This document shows, one piece after another, positions 40,839-53,200 of a DNA stretch of 64,000 bases. The translations under genes and the position numbers were made by a program. This DNA comes from Cardiocondyla obscurior (taxonomy: Eukaryota > Arthropoda > Insecta > Hymenoptera > Formicidae), in contig NC_091866.1 of the NCBI RefSeq assembly GCF_019399895.1, positions 4,447,501 through 4,511,500 of the forward strand. The letters are read 5' to 3'. Under the pieces are notes generated by a model that was not told the DNA's origin, made no database searches, and was given only the letters and a program-made list of their open reading frames with translations. Position 1 is the stretch's first letter, and each line of letters starts with the position of its first letter.

Positions 40839-42179
40839 ACTCGACCCTTCGGATAAAAACAGGGAAGAGATCACAATTCTCTTATGGCCTAAAGATTTTC
40901 TTCTTCCTCTTGTAATAGACTTGTTAAATCCTGTTTTTTATCGTTTTTATGGACTCTCTTATGTCTCGAGGCTCTATTAATGTAATAAAATATCTCGAAT
41001 TGTCGTATTTCTGTTCAAAAGCTAGCGGTCAAATAAAAACTACCACCTATATAGGCATCGCCCGTCTAATTGCGCTATAATTGGTACTGGCACTAAAGAT
41101 CGTATTAAAAAAAAATGTATTTTTTCCTATTTCCACGATTTTCGGTACTTCCGTTGCGACAAATTCACTGATTACCTGATCATAAATTAGTAGTTACATG
41201 AAAATAGGTCATGCAGTGAGGGATGCGAATTCTCGTAATTATGCATTTGTGCACATTGTCGTTAATTAGTTGCGGAGGCATATGCCTCCCCACATTGACA
41301 TTTCATTATCCAGAATAGTTTCCAGGAATGAAACAGATTTATTTATCGCTGTACCCGCGGGAGAAGCAGTAAATGATTGCATACATATGTATAATCCAAA
41401 TGCGTACTGACGATTGTCCGATGTAGTATTTAAAAACTTTCGACAGCGTCACATTTTTTTTTCTTTTTTTTTATCTAATAATCATTAAAAAAAGTGGTAG
41501 CAAAATTTTTTTTATTTTTTTTTTTACAAGCTAATTCATATGTAACGCACCAACTTTTTAAGATAGGAGACTAGAACAAACCAGATTTTTTTTTTAATTT
41601 AGTAAAACATCTTTTGGAAAATAAAAATAAAATTATATCGAAAAATAGCGCGCGCGCATGGTTTGTTCTAGTTTATAAAAAAAAAATGAAGTTCCGGCGA
41701 TTAGCCTTTCTAAAAAGCATTTTAAAGCGCGGAGTACTAACTTCACACGTTCTATTAATTAGATATGCAATTTTCTCATTACCGGAAAGAATAATAATGG
41801 ACCTTTAATTGATTAACGGTTTGCACGATGTCAAGTGCACTGTCGTATACGAGAAAGGGAGGAAGTTAGTTTATACTTTGGGCAACATCAATTATATCGA
41901 CGATCTTGCATCGGAACTCATTACAAAGCGCAATTAATTCGCAAGAATTAAACAGTTTGCATCTATACGTGCTATCGAAAGAGATAAGATAAATCCATAT
42001 GAAATGTTATAAACTACTTCCCATCACCGATAAATAATCTGCACATTTTTTACTGTTTATTTATATATACGTATATACTACATACAATATAATAGAATCT
42101 TGAAAAAGAAAACTTCCTGATCCAATAATAAAATAGAATTGTTTCCTTCTCAAATATCGTCGTGTGTTTTTCCAAATTT

Positions 42180-45100
42180 ATTGATTTTCCACACGACGTT
42201 GTGTTATTCGTTCCGAGACGATATGTGATTCAACTGCGAAACACTCTCGATGGAAAAAGAGTATAATCCAATAACGCGAAATATCACACGAGCCGGATTA
42301 ACGTCAAAGTCATAATGCGTATCGCACGTCGATGGGTTAAAGAAATTCGATTGATTGCGCCGAGAAAAGGAATGGAGAAGCGCGTGGTGCGGTCCGCGCT
42401 GACGACGAAAGCAATCTCGTTTCGCGTCCACGAGCCCCGTAATCGGATTTTCTCGCGTTTACCGGAACAGCCGCGTTCGAAGTTAGCGTACCATCTCTGC
42501 AGCGCGTACTTAACAAGGCCAGCAGTCGAAGCCTCGAAACGCGACGGGGTGACCCGGTGGAATGATGAATTTCCTAAATAGAGGAAGAGCGCGCGCGCTG
42601 GCCGGGCTCCAGAAACCACACCGATTGACATTTATGCGTTATTAATGCATCGGAAACATTTCATCTCGATTACCGCGACAATGGATTTAATCGTATATCG
42701 GGAAGCGACGCGCACACGTCGCGCGTTTCGCGCCGCGCGGCGTCAAGCGAGGTATCCGGTCTATGTATACGTACAATCAGGTGGTCCAGGGGGAGTTAGA
42801 ACCGCTTTGTGTCAGCGCTTTTTCTCCCCATCCCTTCGCATGACGCCACTCGAATGCCACTCGCACTCGCCCACGACGATCTGGCCAAGATCCAACATGT
42901 TTTTATTAACACTGTATAATTACAACGGAATTAACGTTATATCGAGCGCGAATCGTCTATATAATCGATCGGATTTTCGGTGGCGTTCTTCTAATGTTAA
43001 AAAAAAAAAAAGAATTTAGTTTTCTTTCAGTTACGTTTTGCGTAAAATGCTGTATTAAGAGGAGAGGAGAGATAGAACGAGAAAGACAAAAATATAAAAG
43101 TCAAATGCACGTTATTGTGTTTTTTGTTAATAAAGATTAAAGTGCGTCGGTACATAAAAATTTCTTCTGTCTGATTTAATCCGATGGTGACAGTAAACGG
43201 TAATGAGAAAGTTACACCACAACTGATGGCGATTAATTGTATCGTTTCTTTAACAATCGATTCAACGACGCACTAATATAATGTTCTTTAGTAATAAATT
43301 TATCGCTTATTTCCGATCCACTTTCTAGACATTAAAAAATAATATTTAATTTGAGATTCTATCAAATTATCCCCTCGGCAAACTTCGAGGAAGAAATTTT
43401 TGAGATTCTATGTAATTATCTCCTAAGCAAACCAACTAAGAGAAAATTTTTGATTGGCAATTAAACGAGAAAAATAAGAACGCCAAGGGGACTGAACCGG
43501 AATTTTCCGATTGATTTCCGAAAGTAATTAATTACGCACCACTAACTGCACTTAACCTCTTATTGGTCCATTATTATTACTGAGAAAATATATATCCAGG
43601 AAGATAAAAGCGTGAAACGTTGTTTTATCTTATTCATCGCGATATTCCGCGGGCTACAAGCTTCTCGAGGCTGTAGCATTCTCTTTGAAGAATTGATATA
43701 ATTTTAGAAAAAAATTTTCGACTCTATAAAAATGTATTAATTCAAAGCGGCGGGTTACTTAAATCTTGACCCCTTTCATTAGGAAAATTACAAAGCACTC
43801 GGAGTCAAAGCCAAAAGCTTCGGAGAGGTTTCCGTGCCACGCACGTGCAAACTAATCATTCTGTATTATTACTGTTTGCGAAAAGGACACGGGCGGTCTT
43901 AGCGCCAATTTATCGAATTTATTTTCGAGCTCCTAACTCGAGGAGGAATTCTTGATCCTTGGCACACGAGTGGGCAGCCCACTCGCATATTCCGACCGAT
44001 TTATGCAGGATTTGCATAGCTGAGATTGCATTTTACTTTTAAATCCTACGCCGCGGAACTGCCCGGCTCGTCGTCATTTCCTAAGTTATGGCGTTCGGTG
44101 ATATTCAATTTTTCCGAATGGCACCTTCATCGTAGCCGTTCGCCGCTCGTATTCCGCCGCCTTTTATCCCAAAAGCTCGCGAGCCCCGCAATAATGATCC
44201 TTTGAAGGTAAACTCGACCTTTCTGAATATCGATAGTGACACTCAATGGGAAGCATCGAGAAAATTCAAATTGCGATATTCATTGACGCTCCGCCCGTGA
44301 GAGATAATTAAACGGCGTGGTATGAATTTTCCAGAGTTGTCCGAGAATGATTGTGAATATAGTATTCGCGTCGGGGGGATATTGTCGAGGGAATTTTAAT
44401 ATCCTGGTCATCTCACAAAAGGTGACAAAGGTGTGTGCGCACGCCATCGTGACTATAAATAATAATATTCGCCTCTTAAGCCCTTTGGTCCTTTTTATTC
44501 CGCGTACGTCACGGCAAACGTTCGACAATGTAATTACGCATTAATATCGCGAATTAATTATATATTTGACATACAATTTATCGGTAACATTTGTAATTAA
44601 AGGAGAGAGGATTTGATGATTTCGCAAGCTCGGATCTTGTAACTGAATTTGTGATATTAGAACGCGGGGGACGTCCGCTCGCGGCACGCAAGGCATCTTG
44701 TGATTAACGCCTTTGCAGATATTGCACAATAACATGACGACATCTGTTGCTCCCGGTATTAAGTTAGATTTCGCAGATCCGTAATATCGCGCTTGCAAAT
44801 AATGTCGGCGGGGCGACACGCGCCGAGGACCTAAGTGCAAATCCGAGTCTTGAGCTTTCGCATTCACTGCGAAACGTATTTACCCCTGTACACTTACGGA
44901 TAAGCCAGAACTGAGTAAACGTCGACGAAGAATCAAGAGCGAACTAAGCACACACGCTCGATAATAGACATATAGGACAGAATCGTTTTGTTACTATCGC
45001 GACTTATTTCATTTAATCACGAGTGTTTTTAAATCGATCTTAACGCATCACTTTTAATTTGCAAGGTAAACTTTGTGCGTTTATAAATTCTTTTATCCCC

Positions 45101-46220
45101 CCCCCCATCTTTTTTTTGTCGATTAACTAATTCTTTTTATCGATAAATGAAATTTATTTTGAAGACAGCATCGAGCGGGCGATATCAGTGGTTCATCCGC
45201 ATTTAATATTTATTTTGTCGGATGGTTTACTGTACCTGTAATAAATCTTATGAATTGTAACAACCGGTGGGGCACAAAATGAAATATTAAATCGCTAGAT
45301 TTAAAACAATCTTTATTCTTAAACTCATGTATGTACATACGTAAGGCGACTCGCGGACGTGACTCTCCCTCTGCCTCGCGCTCACCCTCGGACAGCCTCC
45401 CTCGGATTAATTATCGAATCGCTCGAATTATCGATTACTCAATTACTCGTCTGCTCGCATGATAGTTCACCGCGTTCGGCCGAACACAAGGAGTTGCCAA
45501 TCTCCCACGTAAATCCTGCACAAAGCATCGCAAAGAACTTATCTAATTAGATCGCATCGGCATTACCTTCCGCCGCCGACGTCATAATTTTTTGCCCGTC
45601 GAAAAGCATCGACCAACGAAAAAAAATAATGCTCGTCGGAAATTCGACCACGCAGGAGTATCACGCGGCAGAGGAGACGAACAAAAAGCGTCGCCGCATC
45701 GCTAGAGGCTAACGAATGAAGACGAATGATTCGGTTGGCGTATAGAAAGCGATACGCGCGTTGACCGGGTCGCGGCGTCGCGGATGAAAAATAAGAAAAC
45801 TCATTTCGCCGCCGGGTAAATTGCGGGGGCGCGGAAAAGTTCCAAGTGCGAAATATGATTAACGGATGAGCGAGCGCGTGCTTCCAGCTCGCGTCCGCTT
45901 GCGCGTACTTATCTGCGAAACCCGGCGCTAAAGCCGGAGGTGAAGCACGAGATGTAACGTGATTTGAGTACGCGCGGCGCTACACGGCCTGACCCCGCTA
46001 CGTGTTTTCCGCAATAAAAGCCGGGGATATATATTCCGCCGCCGCTCTCACCGAAATTCGTACGAGGCGCAAATGGCTCGCGTCGCGTCCAGATCGTCGG
46101 GCGCTATTATTTTTCTTTCGAATATTTCTGCTCGAAATATGAGCCCGTATCAGCACGCCGAAATGTTTTATAACGTAATCACGGAAATATTTCGTGCAAC
46201 GTAACGGCATGGAAATTTAA
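42180..46220. other. Cluster of CpG-rich blocks without a supported gene
   Basis: About 42180-42850, 43780-44230 and 45330-46220 are strikingly CpG-rich. Open frames of 63-124 codons occur on both strands. The 124-codon + frame at 42645-43019 and the 108-codon minus frame at 44541-44867 were considered; neither shows a known motif or clean splice context. A run of nine or more C lies near 45100. Regulatory islands or undetected exons are both possible. Confidence 0.55.
43351..43451. repeat. Tandem duplication, two units at 49-nt spacing
   Basis: TTGAGATTCTAT begins units at 43351 and 43400; each continues with AATTATC, CCT, GCAAAC and ends GAAATTT or AAAATTT. A third partial start (TTTTTGATT) follows the second. 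The units differ at about a quarter of positions, so the duplication is not very recent. Confidence 0.75.
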
Positions 46221-46808
46221 TTTTTAACCCTCCGTTAAAAAAGCGCGGTTTGTTATATTAATTTAATATTCCGGTTTGTTTCGTTAACGATAAATCTTTA
46301 ATCACTTTATCTCCTTTCCGTTTCTACATTTTTTTTTTTTACCCTATTCGTTGACTTCGATATTATAATTTTTTTTTTTTTAATTGGGTATTTTGGAAGA
46401 TTAAAGCCAGAGTAATATATTTGTTAAATATATTTGTTAAAATTCGCCTTTTTATTTCAAAATTTTTAATAATTTAATTAAAACAAAAAGAGATAGGTAC
46501 GATAGGAAAATATTTTATTTCAACCATTCATGAATGCAATTACTGACGTATATATCTTACAATTAAACATACAAGGTGTTATGAACATTGCTCCTTAGCA
46601 GGTGCATTTTCGAAGATATTTAATACATTCAAGATGCAATCTATAATATCTCATTCGAAATTATTGGATTCTGTCACATTTCATTGGCGCTTTTTGCAAT
46701 CGCGCAGTGCATATTTATTCACAGCTCGATATGCTATTGAATCACGCAGTAGCGTACAATCAAATTCCGGCTATTTACGAAGTACGCAGAGTGCGCGGCA
46801 TGTATGCA

Positions 46809-46850
46809 CGCACATACATGCATACATACATACATCCATCCATTCACACA
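46809..46850. repeat. (CATA)n/(CATC)n microsatellite
   Basis: Tetranucleotide repeats CATA then CATC, ending in CACACATC. Histidine/isoleucine-rich open frames over it are artefacts of the repeat. Confidence 0.9.
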
Positions 46851-47943
46851 TCACGGAAAGAGATAGAAAAAAAGTCCGGTGCAGTGCCTTTGCCAATAAT
46901 TCCTTGTTGACGCAAGAAGCAATCATCAGCGTCACGTCACGAATATTAAATCCGTAATGTCGTGTACATCACCCCGATATTAAGCGAACGTGTTTCTTAA
47001 CAAGTATATCACGTGTTTCAAATAATAAATAGGAACAGATTTATCAAAAGAAAAATACGCACGGTTTGATAATTAACGACATAATTATAATTACATGCAA
47101 TATAGACATACGTAGAATTTAACGTGCACGTAACTCGGGACGAATTTCCAACGACAGCTTGAAAACTTTGCATTAAAACTCGATTTTCTTTTAATCAAAT
47201 TTACATATATTACATACAATCTGATCTTAACATCGCGAGATCGTCTCGATTTCGTATTTTATCTTATCTGACGATCCCCTTCTTTTCCTCGTAATCACAA
47301 ACTATACTGATCTAATAAGCTTTAACCGTATTTAAAATTAAAGCGCGTATGGGAGGCAACACCGATTCGAATTTTTTTAATGGAAATATTGTCGAACCTT
47401 TGCATTCAAGATTGGTTCTTTTCTTCCCTCGTCATCGAGTCGATACGTATTCTCGATTTAATTTTTGCATAGGACGCATGATCTAAAATCTGGAGATTCG
47501 TTAAGTCGTTTAGGATGAAGTTACGACGGAGTCCAATCATGGTCCACGGTCCCGAAGCGTACGACTCAAAGACATTTAATTTCGCTGCTTCTCGTAATAT
47601 CTCGTGATTTCCCGAGTGATGCAGACAAAGGAAAAATCGCACAGAAAACCGAGAATGCCAGTCAACCCCTCAGATATGAGAAAACATAAATACTACGTTA
47701 TAAAATTTGAATTCGAAAAGGAAATACAGTGCCCGCGGGCCGGGTTTTAACAATTGCGGTATCAAAGGCGGCGCCCGGTCGGTTCAAATTCTTTGTTGAC
47801 TCTTTGATAAAATAACAAAATGCCATGCGGCCATGTCCCAATAGTCACGCAATGACCGTACGTTATACAAAGTTATTCGGAGAACTAACAAAATATTTAA
47901 TTGTTTGAGATATTTCCCGATTATTCCGTGAATATTCGTTAGG

Positions 47944-47967
47944 AAAAAAAAAAAAAAAAAAAAAAAA
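47944..47967. repeat. 24-nt A homopolymer
   Basis: Long A run with no flanking sequence recognised as a retrotransposon 3' end. It makes part of a poly-Phe minus-strand open frame that is rejected. Confidence 0.9.
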
Positions 47968-49029
47968 GCACCCGTTATCATTATTTTTTTAAATAAAGAT
48001 TTCTCATGTAAATGATAAATTCCAGATTTTCATGTAGGACATAGGAAATAATCGTAGCCCAAATAATCATTAATTTATATACTTAATTATATAAATATTT
48101 TTATTATTATTATTAATTACAATTTTTTTTTCTTTTTTTTTGACTTGCATAAAATCTTTTGTGTGACTGAATATGATATTCATCGAAGTCGCATAGTCCA
48201 TCAGTGACCGCGAGGCAAAGCGTTGGAGTGAATGAAGATTAATTTCAGCGGTAATTTAGCGGTAGATAGCAAATGTTCAGGCCGCCGAGTAAGCTTGCGC
48301 CTAGAGCCGCAAATGAAACTTGCGCTCCACGTAGTTACTTCGTTTTCATTCTTTTCTTCTGTCAGCATCCTTCTCACCTCGAAGGCGTGGAAAAAAATGT
48401 TGGCCGAGCCGACGTAACAAAATTTCCGACGGAATTCATGCCACTTTTCCGCGACAATTTGGCGCGCGTTAACGTCAAGTACCGTTTGGTTACACGCGAC
48501 GGCTCAGAAAAGAAGCGGAATAATAAGAGAACATATAAATTTTGGTTTCTCACGCAATTTTATCTTCCAAAGTTTATGTTAAAAAAAAAAGCGAATGATT
48601 TGTGGAATGTCTTTTACGTTTAATATAAAAATTGATCACGAGCAATTAATTTTTTTTTATATTCTACATGTATAAAATTTTTGTCTGCTATATTTTATAT
48701 ATATATATAGAATAGAAAATATTTTATTTCATCGAGAGCACATCTTTATCTTTATAAGAAAATACTACAAACATCTTTTGTCTTTATCTCTGATAAGATA
48801 TCGGTCCTTTTCTGATCGACAATGCCATCTATTCTAAAACGTGGCTACTAGTCTTAGCACGTACTCGGCATTTTTACCACTAAAAATCAATAACGCACAT
48901 GCACGAATATCTAAAACGTAGTTTCCACTTTTTTTCTTTTTCGAATCTCAATTTAAATCGTATCGAACGATTTTCGATTTCGCAATACCAATTAAAAAAA
49001 AAAAAAAAAAAATGGTGGTAAAAGTGACA

Positions 49030-49720
49030 ATCGCGCTTCGATCCTGCTGGTTACGGGCGTCGAAATAAAAGATGCCGCTGTCGTTCGGAACGGTATCCTG
49101 AATAAAATTGATAATCGCCGAGCGCGCCGACTGCAGGCGGTAGAGTGCGGCGAGCGCGAAGCGAAGCGAGTACGAGGCCGCAGGGGCAGGCAAGGCGACG
49201 AAGGCGTTCGGCAGTAACGCCATGTTCATGTCGCAGCCAGCGTTCGTAGAGGTAGTCGGTGGTAGACTGTAGGTGGTGTGCGTGGCGCGGGGTGTACGTG
49301 TTGTATGCGCTACCATTTATTTCTTTCGCGTCCACCCGTTGATGTACGTCGGGCTCGGGTGTTTATTAAGATAGCGTCGCGACGCAGTGCCCGTCGCCAG
49401 TGGTTTGTGGTTGGCCGAGAGCGTCGAGCTGCCGCCGCCGACCGACGCCGCGTAATCAACGTTGGAACACCGCGACCGCGGCCGTACGCGCGACATACCC
49501 GCCGCACATATAGCACGCCACCGGAGAAGACGCACTTACGAACCCACGAAACGGTAGGACTAAATGCGACCCCCGTTCTCGCAGATGTTCTTTGTGGCAG
49601 GCCCACGCCGCCGTAAGCCGTGCGCGTGATTCCCAAGCGTTTTTTTTCCCCTCTTCGTTCAGCGTTACCAGACAGGCCACGCTATGCCACGCTGACGCCG
49701 AGGCGCGTGTGTTTGCGCAG
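49030..49720 (+). promoter_or_regulatory. CpG-rich promoter-like zone upstream of poly(A) polymerase
   Basis: A compact block with many CpG dinucleotides stands out from the AT-rich DNA on both sides and ends just before the spliced leader of the polymerase gene. Open frames of 72-122 codons occur on both strands here, as expected when few stop codons arise in GC-rich DNA; I treat them as chance. A pyrimidine-rich stretch followed by TTCAGCG near 49658-49664 could be an initiator. No TATA box was seen in a suitable position. The zone might also drive a divergent minus-strand transcript. The promoter role is inferred from position and composition. Confidence 0.5.
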
Positions 49721-49816
49721 TGTTTTATAACCTGACTACACGAGCCAAATAACTTCGTCCTGCACATCTTATTTATCATGCTGTTGCATCTTTGACGAAA
49801 GCGTCATCATCAAGCG
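49661..49816 (+). other. Putative 5' UTR exon of the poly(A) polymerase gene
   Basis: The sequence CAAGCG followed by GTAAGT at 49817 is a strong splice donor. The next matching acceptor is TTTGTAG ending at 50226, just before the exon that carries the start codon at 50254. This gives a 410-nt leader intron (49817-50226) containing several long T runs. The left boundary is only a guess, taken from an initiator-like sequence at about 49661. Confidence 0.55.
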
Positions 49817-50226
49817 GTAAGTGCCTAGTTCGCTCATCTCGCCCCTATTTCTCTTTGTCTCTCGGAAACTCTTTGTTTTTTTCTTTTCTTTTCTTTCCTT
49901 TTTTTCTCTTTTCTTTAATTTCGTTCCGACATTGTGATGCACCTGGACCATTGTTTAGAAACTTTATCTACGCGAAATTTATCAGAGTACTCGAAACAGA
50001 GCACGTGGTCTATATGCGTAGAAACAAAGATTATTATGCCGTTTTTTTTTTCTTTTTTATCTTAAAGTTATATCTGTTAATACTCGCACCTTCTCTGAAA
50101 AATGCTCGTTGTATTTTTTTATATCCTTGTTTTTTTTTTACGTGATTTATATGCGAAACGCGTGAGAATTAATTTTATCGCGTTATCGATATGGATGTTT
50201 ACAGCAGAGTTGTTCTGTGTTTGTAG
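49817..50226 (+). other. Leader intron in the 5' UTR of poly(A) polymerase
   Basis: The intron starts GTAAGT and ends TTTGTAG. It contains CT- and T-rich tracts (49874-49920, 50041-50056, 50128-50139). Open frames inside it (a + strand one of 117 codons and a minus-strand one of 60) are low-complexity Phe/Ser/Leu or Lys/Glu translations of these tracts, so I do not call them genes. Confidence 0.55.
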
Positions 50227-50253
50227 GTTCATATTTAATTAAAAGATATCAAA

Positions 50254-53200
50254 ATGTGGTCGACGCAAAGTAATAATAATTCCAATGCGAACGCGGCGTC
50301 GAGTGAAAAGAATAATCTACGTACTTTGGGAATGACATCGGCTATCAGTGTAGCTGAGCCCAAACCTGTAGACATTGCCAGAACCAACGAATTGAAGGAG
50401 GCCCTGAAACCCTACAATGTTTTCGAATCTGAGGAAGAGTTGAATCATAGGATGGAGATTTTAAGGTGGCTGCTATTCTTTATATGATATAATTATTATT
50501 AATAATTTACTGACAATAAAAGTACATCTTGTATATTTTTTTATATATTAAAAACGTATTTATTCTTGTAGCAAACTGAATGCATTGGTTAAACAATGGA
50601 TAAGGGATACAAGTATAGCTAGAAACATGCCACCTAATGTAGCTGAACAAGTGGGTGGCAAGATATACACGTTTGGTTCATATAGGTTAGGTGTGCATCA
50701 CAAAGGTGCTGATATCGACGCCCTGTGTGTTGTACCACGTCATATATATAGATCCGATTATTTTACGTCCTTTTTTGAATTATTGAAAATGCAGGAGGAA
50801 GTTACAGATTTAAGGGTATGTAATTTAAAGATATATTGTCTGATACCATATACCTCATTAAATATAAATATTCTCTTTGGAAGAAGCTCTTGTGCATATT
50901 TAATTTATGTGATACATATATTCAAAATGCATGACAAGAAAATAGCTACGTTTATGCGAATTCGAAATGTATATATGTACAATAATCTTTAATACATTTT
51001 TAATACAGATATAATAATATTTAAAATGTTTTATATTACAGGCAGTGGAAGAAGCCTTTGTACCAGTTATAAAAATGAACTTTGATGGCATAGAAATTGA
51101 CATGCTATTTGCGAAGTTAACTCTTAAAGAAATTCCAGATTCGATGGTTAATATTTTATGCTTTTATAAAAAAAATTAGATAGCTTTATAAATCTTACTT
51201 ACTTTTTACAATTAATTTTTAATGCTTATAGGATCTCAGGGATGATATGCTACTAAAAAATCTTGATCAGAAGTGTGTCAGAAGTCTTAATGGTTGTAGA
51301 GTGACAGATGAAATATTGCGTTTAGTACCTAATATAGAAAATTTCAGATTGGCTCTAAGAGCTATAAAATTATGGGCAAAACGTAAGTTTATGTAATATT
51401 TTAATTTAATTTAAGAATTGTTTTATAGTGACCAATGCATGATATAAAATTTTTTAATTTAATTTTATTATTTTTTTAGGACATGGCATATATAGTAATG
51501 TTTTGGGTTATCTTGGTGGTGTATCTTGGGCAATGTTAGTCGCTCGAACATGTCAACTTTATCCTAATGCCGTGGCTGCAACTCTAATAGAAAAATTTTT
51601 CCTTGTATTCTCTCAATGGAAGTGGCCACAACCAGTACTTCTAAAACAACCTGATAATGTTAACTTAGGTTATCCAGTTTGGGATCCAAGAGTAAGTATT
51701 GTAAGAGTAAATACACTCTTATCTTTATTTTTATTTGCTCAAACATTATTTTTGTTTTTCAAGGTTAATGTATCGGACAGATATCATTTGATGCCAATAA
51801 TTACACCAGCGTATCCTCAACAAAACTCTACCTTCAATGTATCCGGGTCGACCAGAACTATTATGCAAGAAGCATTTGAAAACGGATTAGCTATAACTGA
51901 GGAAATTATCATGGGTAAAGCAACGTGGGATAAATTGTTTGAACCGCCAAATTTTTTCGGCAAATACAAACATTACATTGTATTGTTGGCTAAAAGTTCA
52001 AGCGCCGAAGATCAACTTGAATGGTGCGGTCTAGTCGAGTCAAAAATACGACATTTAATAGGTAACAATTGAATATGATATATATTATATATTCATAATT
52101 TTTATATTTATATTACGACGCTAATACTCTGTGGATGCCAACATGACAAAATTATAACCATTCTTACAGGCATGTTGGAGAGAAATGCCCATATTACTTT
52201 GGCACATGTTAATCCAGAGGCGTTTCCGCCATTAAATCCCGAATCGGGCAAACAGTGTTCTATGTGGTTTATCGGTTTGGCTTTTGCTAAGTGCGAAAAA
52301 AGCGAAAAAAGTGAGAAGAGCGAGAATATTAACGTTGATCTTACATATGACATCAAATCCTTTGTAGATACAGGTAAATTTGATTAGAAATTGTATTTAA
52401 CTACAAATTACGCAAGTAAAATATATAATCATATATGTATTATTTTTTTTACAGTTGAGAGACAAGCAGAACAAATAAATATGTTCAAAGATGGAATGTC
52501 GATTGAGGCTAAACATGTTAAACGGAAGGATTTACATACTTATGTATCGCCAAGTTTACTAAAAAAGGAGAGAAAAGTAAAGCAACATATCTTATACATA
52601 TCTTTTATAAATTATTTCTAAGAATTAAATGTTACATTTTTTTAATTATAACTTTACAAAAATTGAACTGTACTTTTCATACAATAATTGTTGCAGGTTT
52701 CTAGCGGTGTACATCGAAATGGTAATATCGCTGGAAATGGAAACGGTGGTAGCGTGTCGCCGCGAAACCAAGGTGATACAAGCGGCAAAAAGAGATTATC
52801 AGATCAGACGCTCGATGCATGTGGGAAGAAACGACGGATTAATGAGGCAGAAGAGCAAGTGAGTATACATACTGTAAAAATCAAAGGAAGTTATTTTTAA
52901 TTTGTCTAGATTAAATTAATATAAATGTAACATTACATTTGAATCATTTTAATCTGTTTATAGACTGAGAATTCAACGTTAGTCGTTCAGTCTTGCGGAG
53001 AGGATAGTAATTCTGGGTTCAGCATGGACGAATACAAACCGAATCTGTCAACTAATAAGGACGTAAGATATTGTATATATAATGAATAATTTTTATAACA
53101 GGAAAAAATAATTTGAATATGAAAATAATCCATAGTAAGTAAAAAAATTTGTTAATAAATAGTCTTTATAAAAAAAAAAATTTAGTATTGAAGATACGTA

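Larger units (their letters stand above)
35177..42179. other. Gene-free AT-rich region
   Basis: Modest CpG patches (about 35930-36130, 37030-37320, 39180-39520) sit in AT-rich DNA with long T runs (38049-38063, 39771-39794). An 11-nt tandem unit (GTCTTACAAA twice) lies near 36764-36783. Open frames up to 139 codons on the minus strand (35123-35542) overlap the long inverted repeat and look accidental. Confidence 0.6.
46221..49029. other. Gene-free stretch before the polymerase promoter
   Basis: Mostly AT-rich, with a CpG-rich patch at about 48200-48500, the CATA microsatellite and the 24-nt A run. An 11-nt direct repeat (ATATTTGTTAA) occurs twice near 46428-46451. No gene was recognised. Confidence 0.6.

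Noticed and set aside
49278..49636. Overlapping open frames on both strands (72-112 codons) upstream of the polymerase gene
   Set aside because: GC-rich promoter-like DNA leaves frames open on both strands; peptides are Arg/Thr-rich with no conserved motif.
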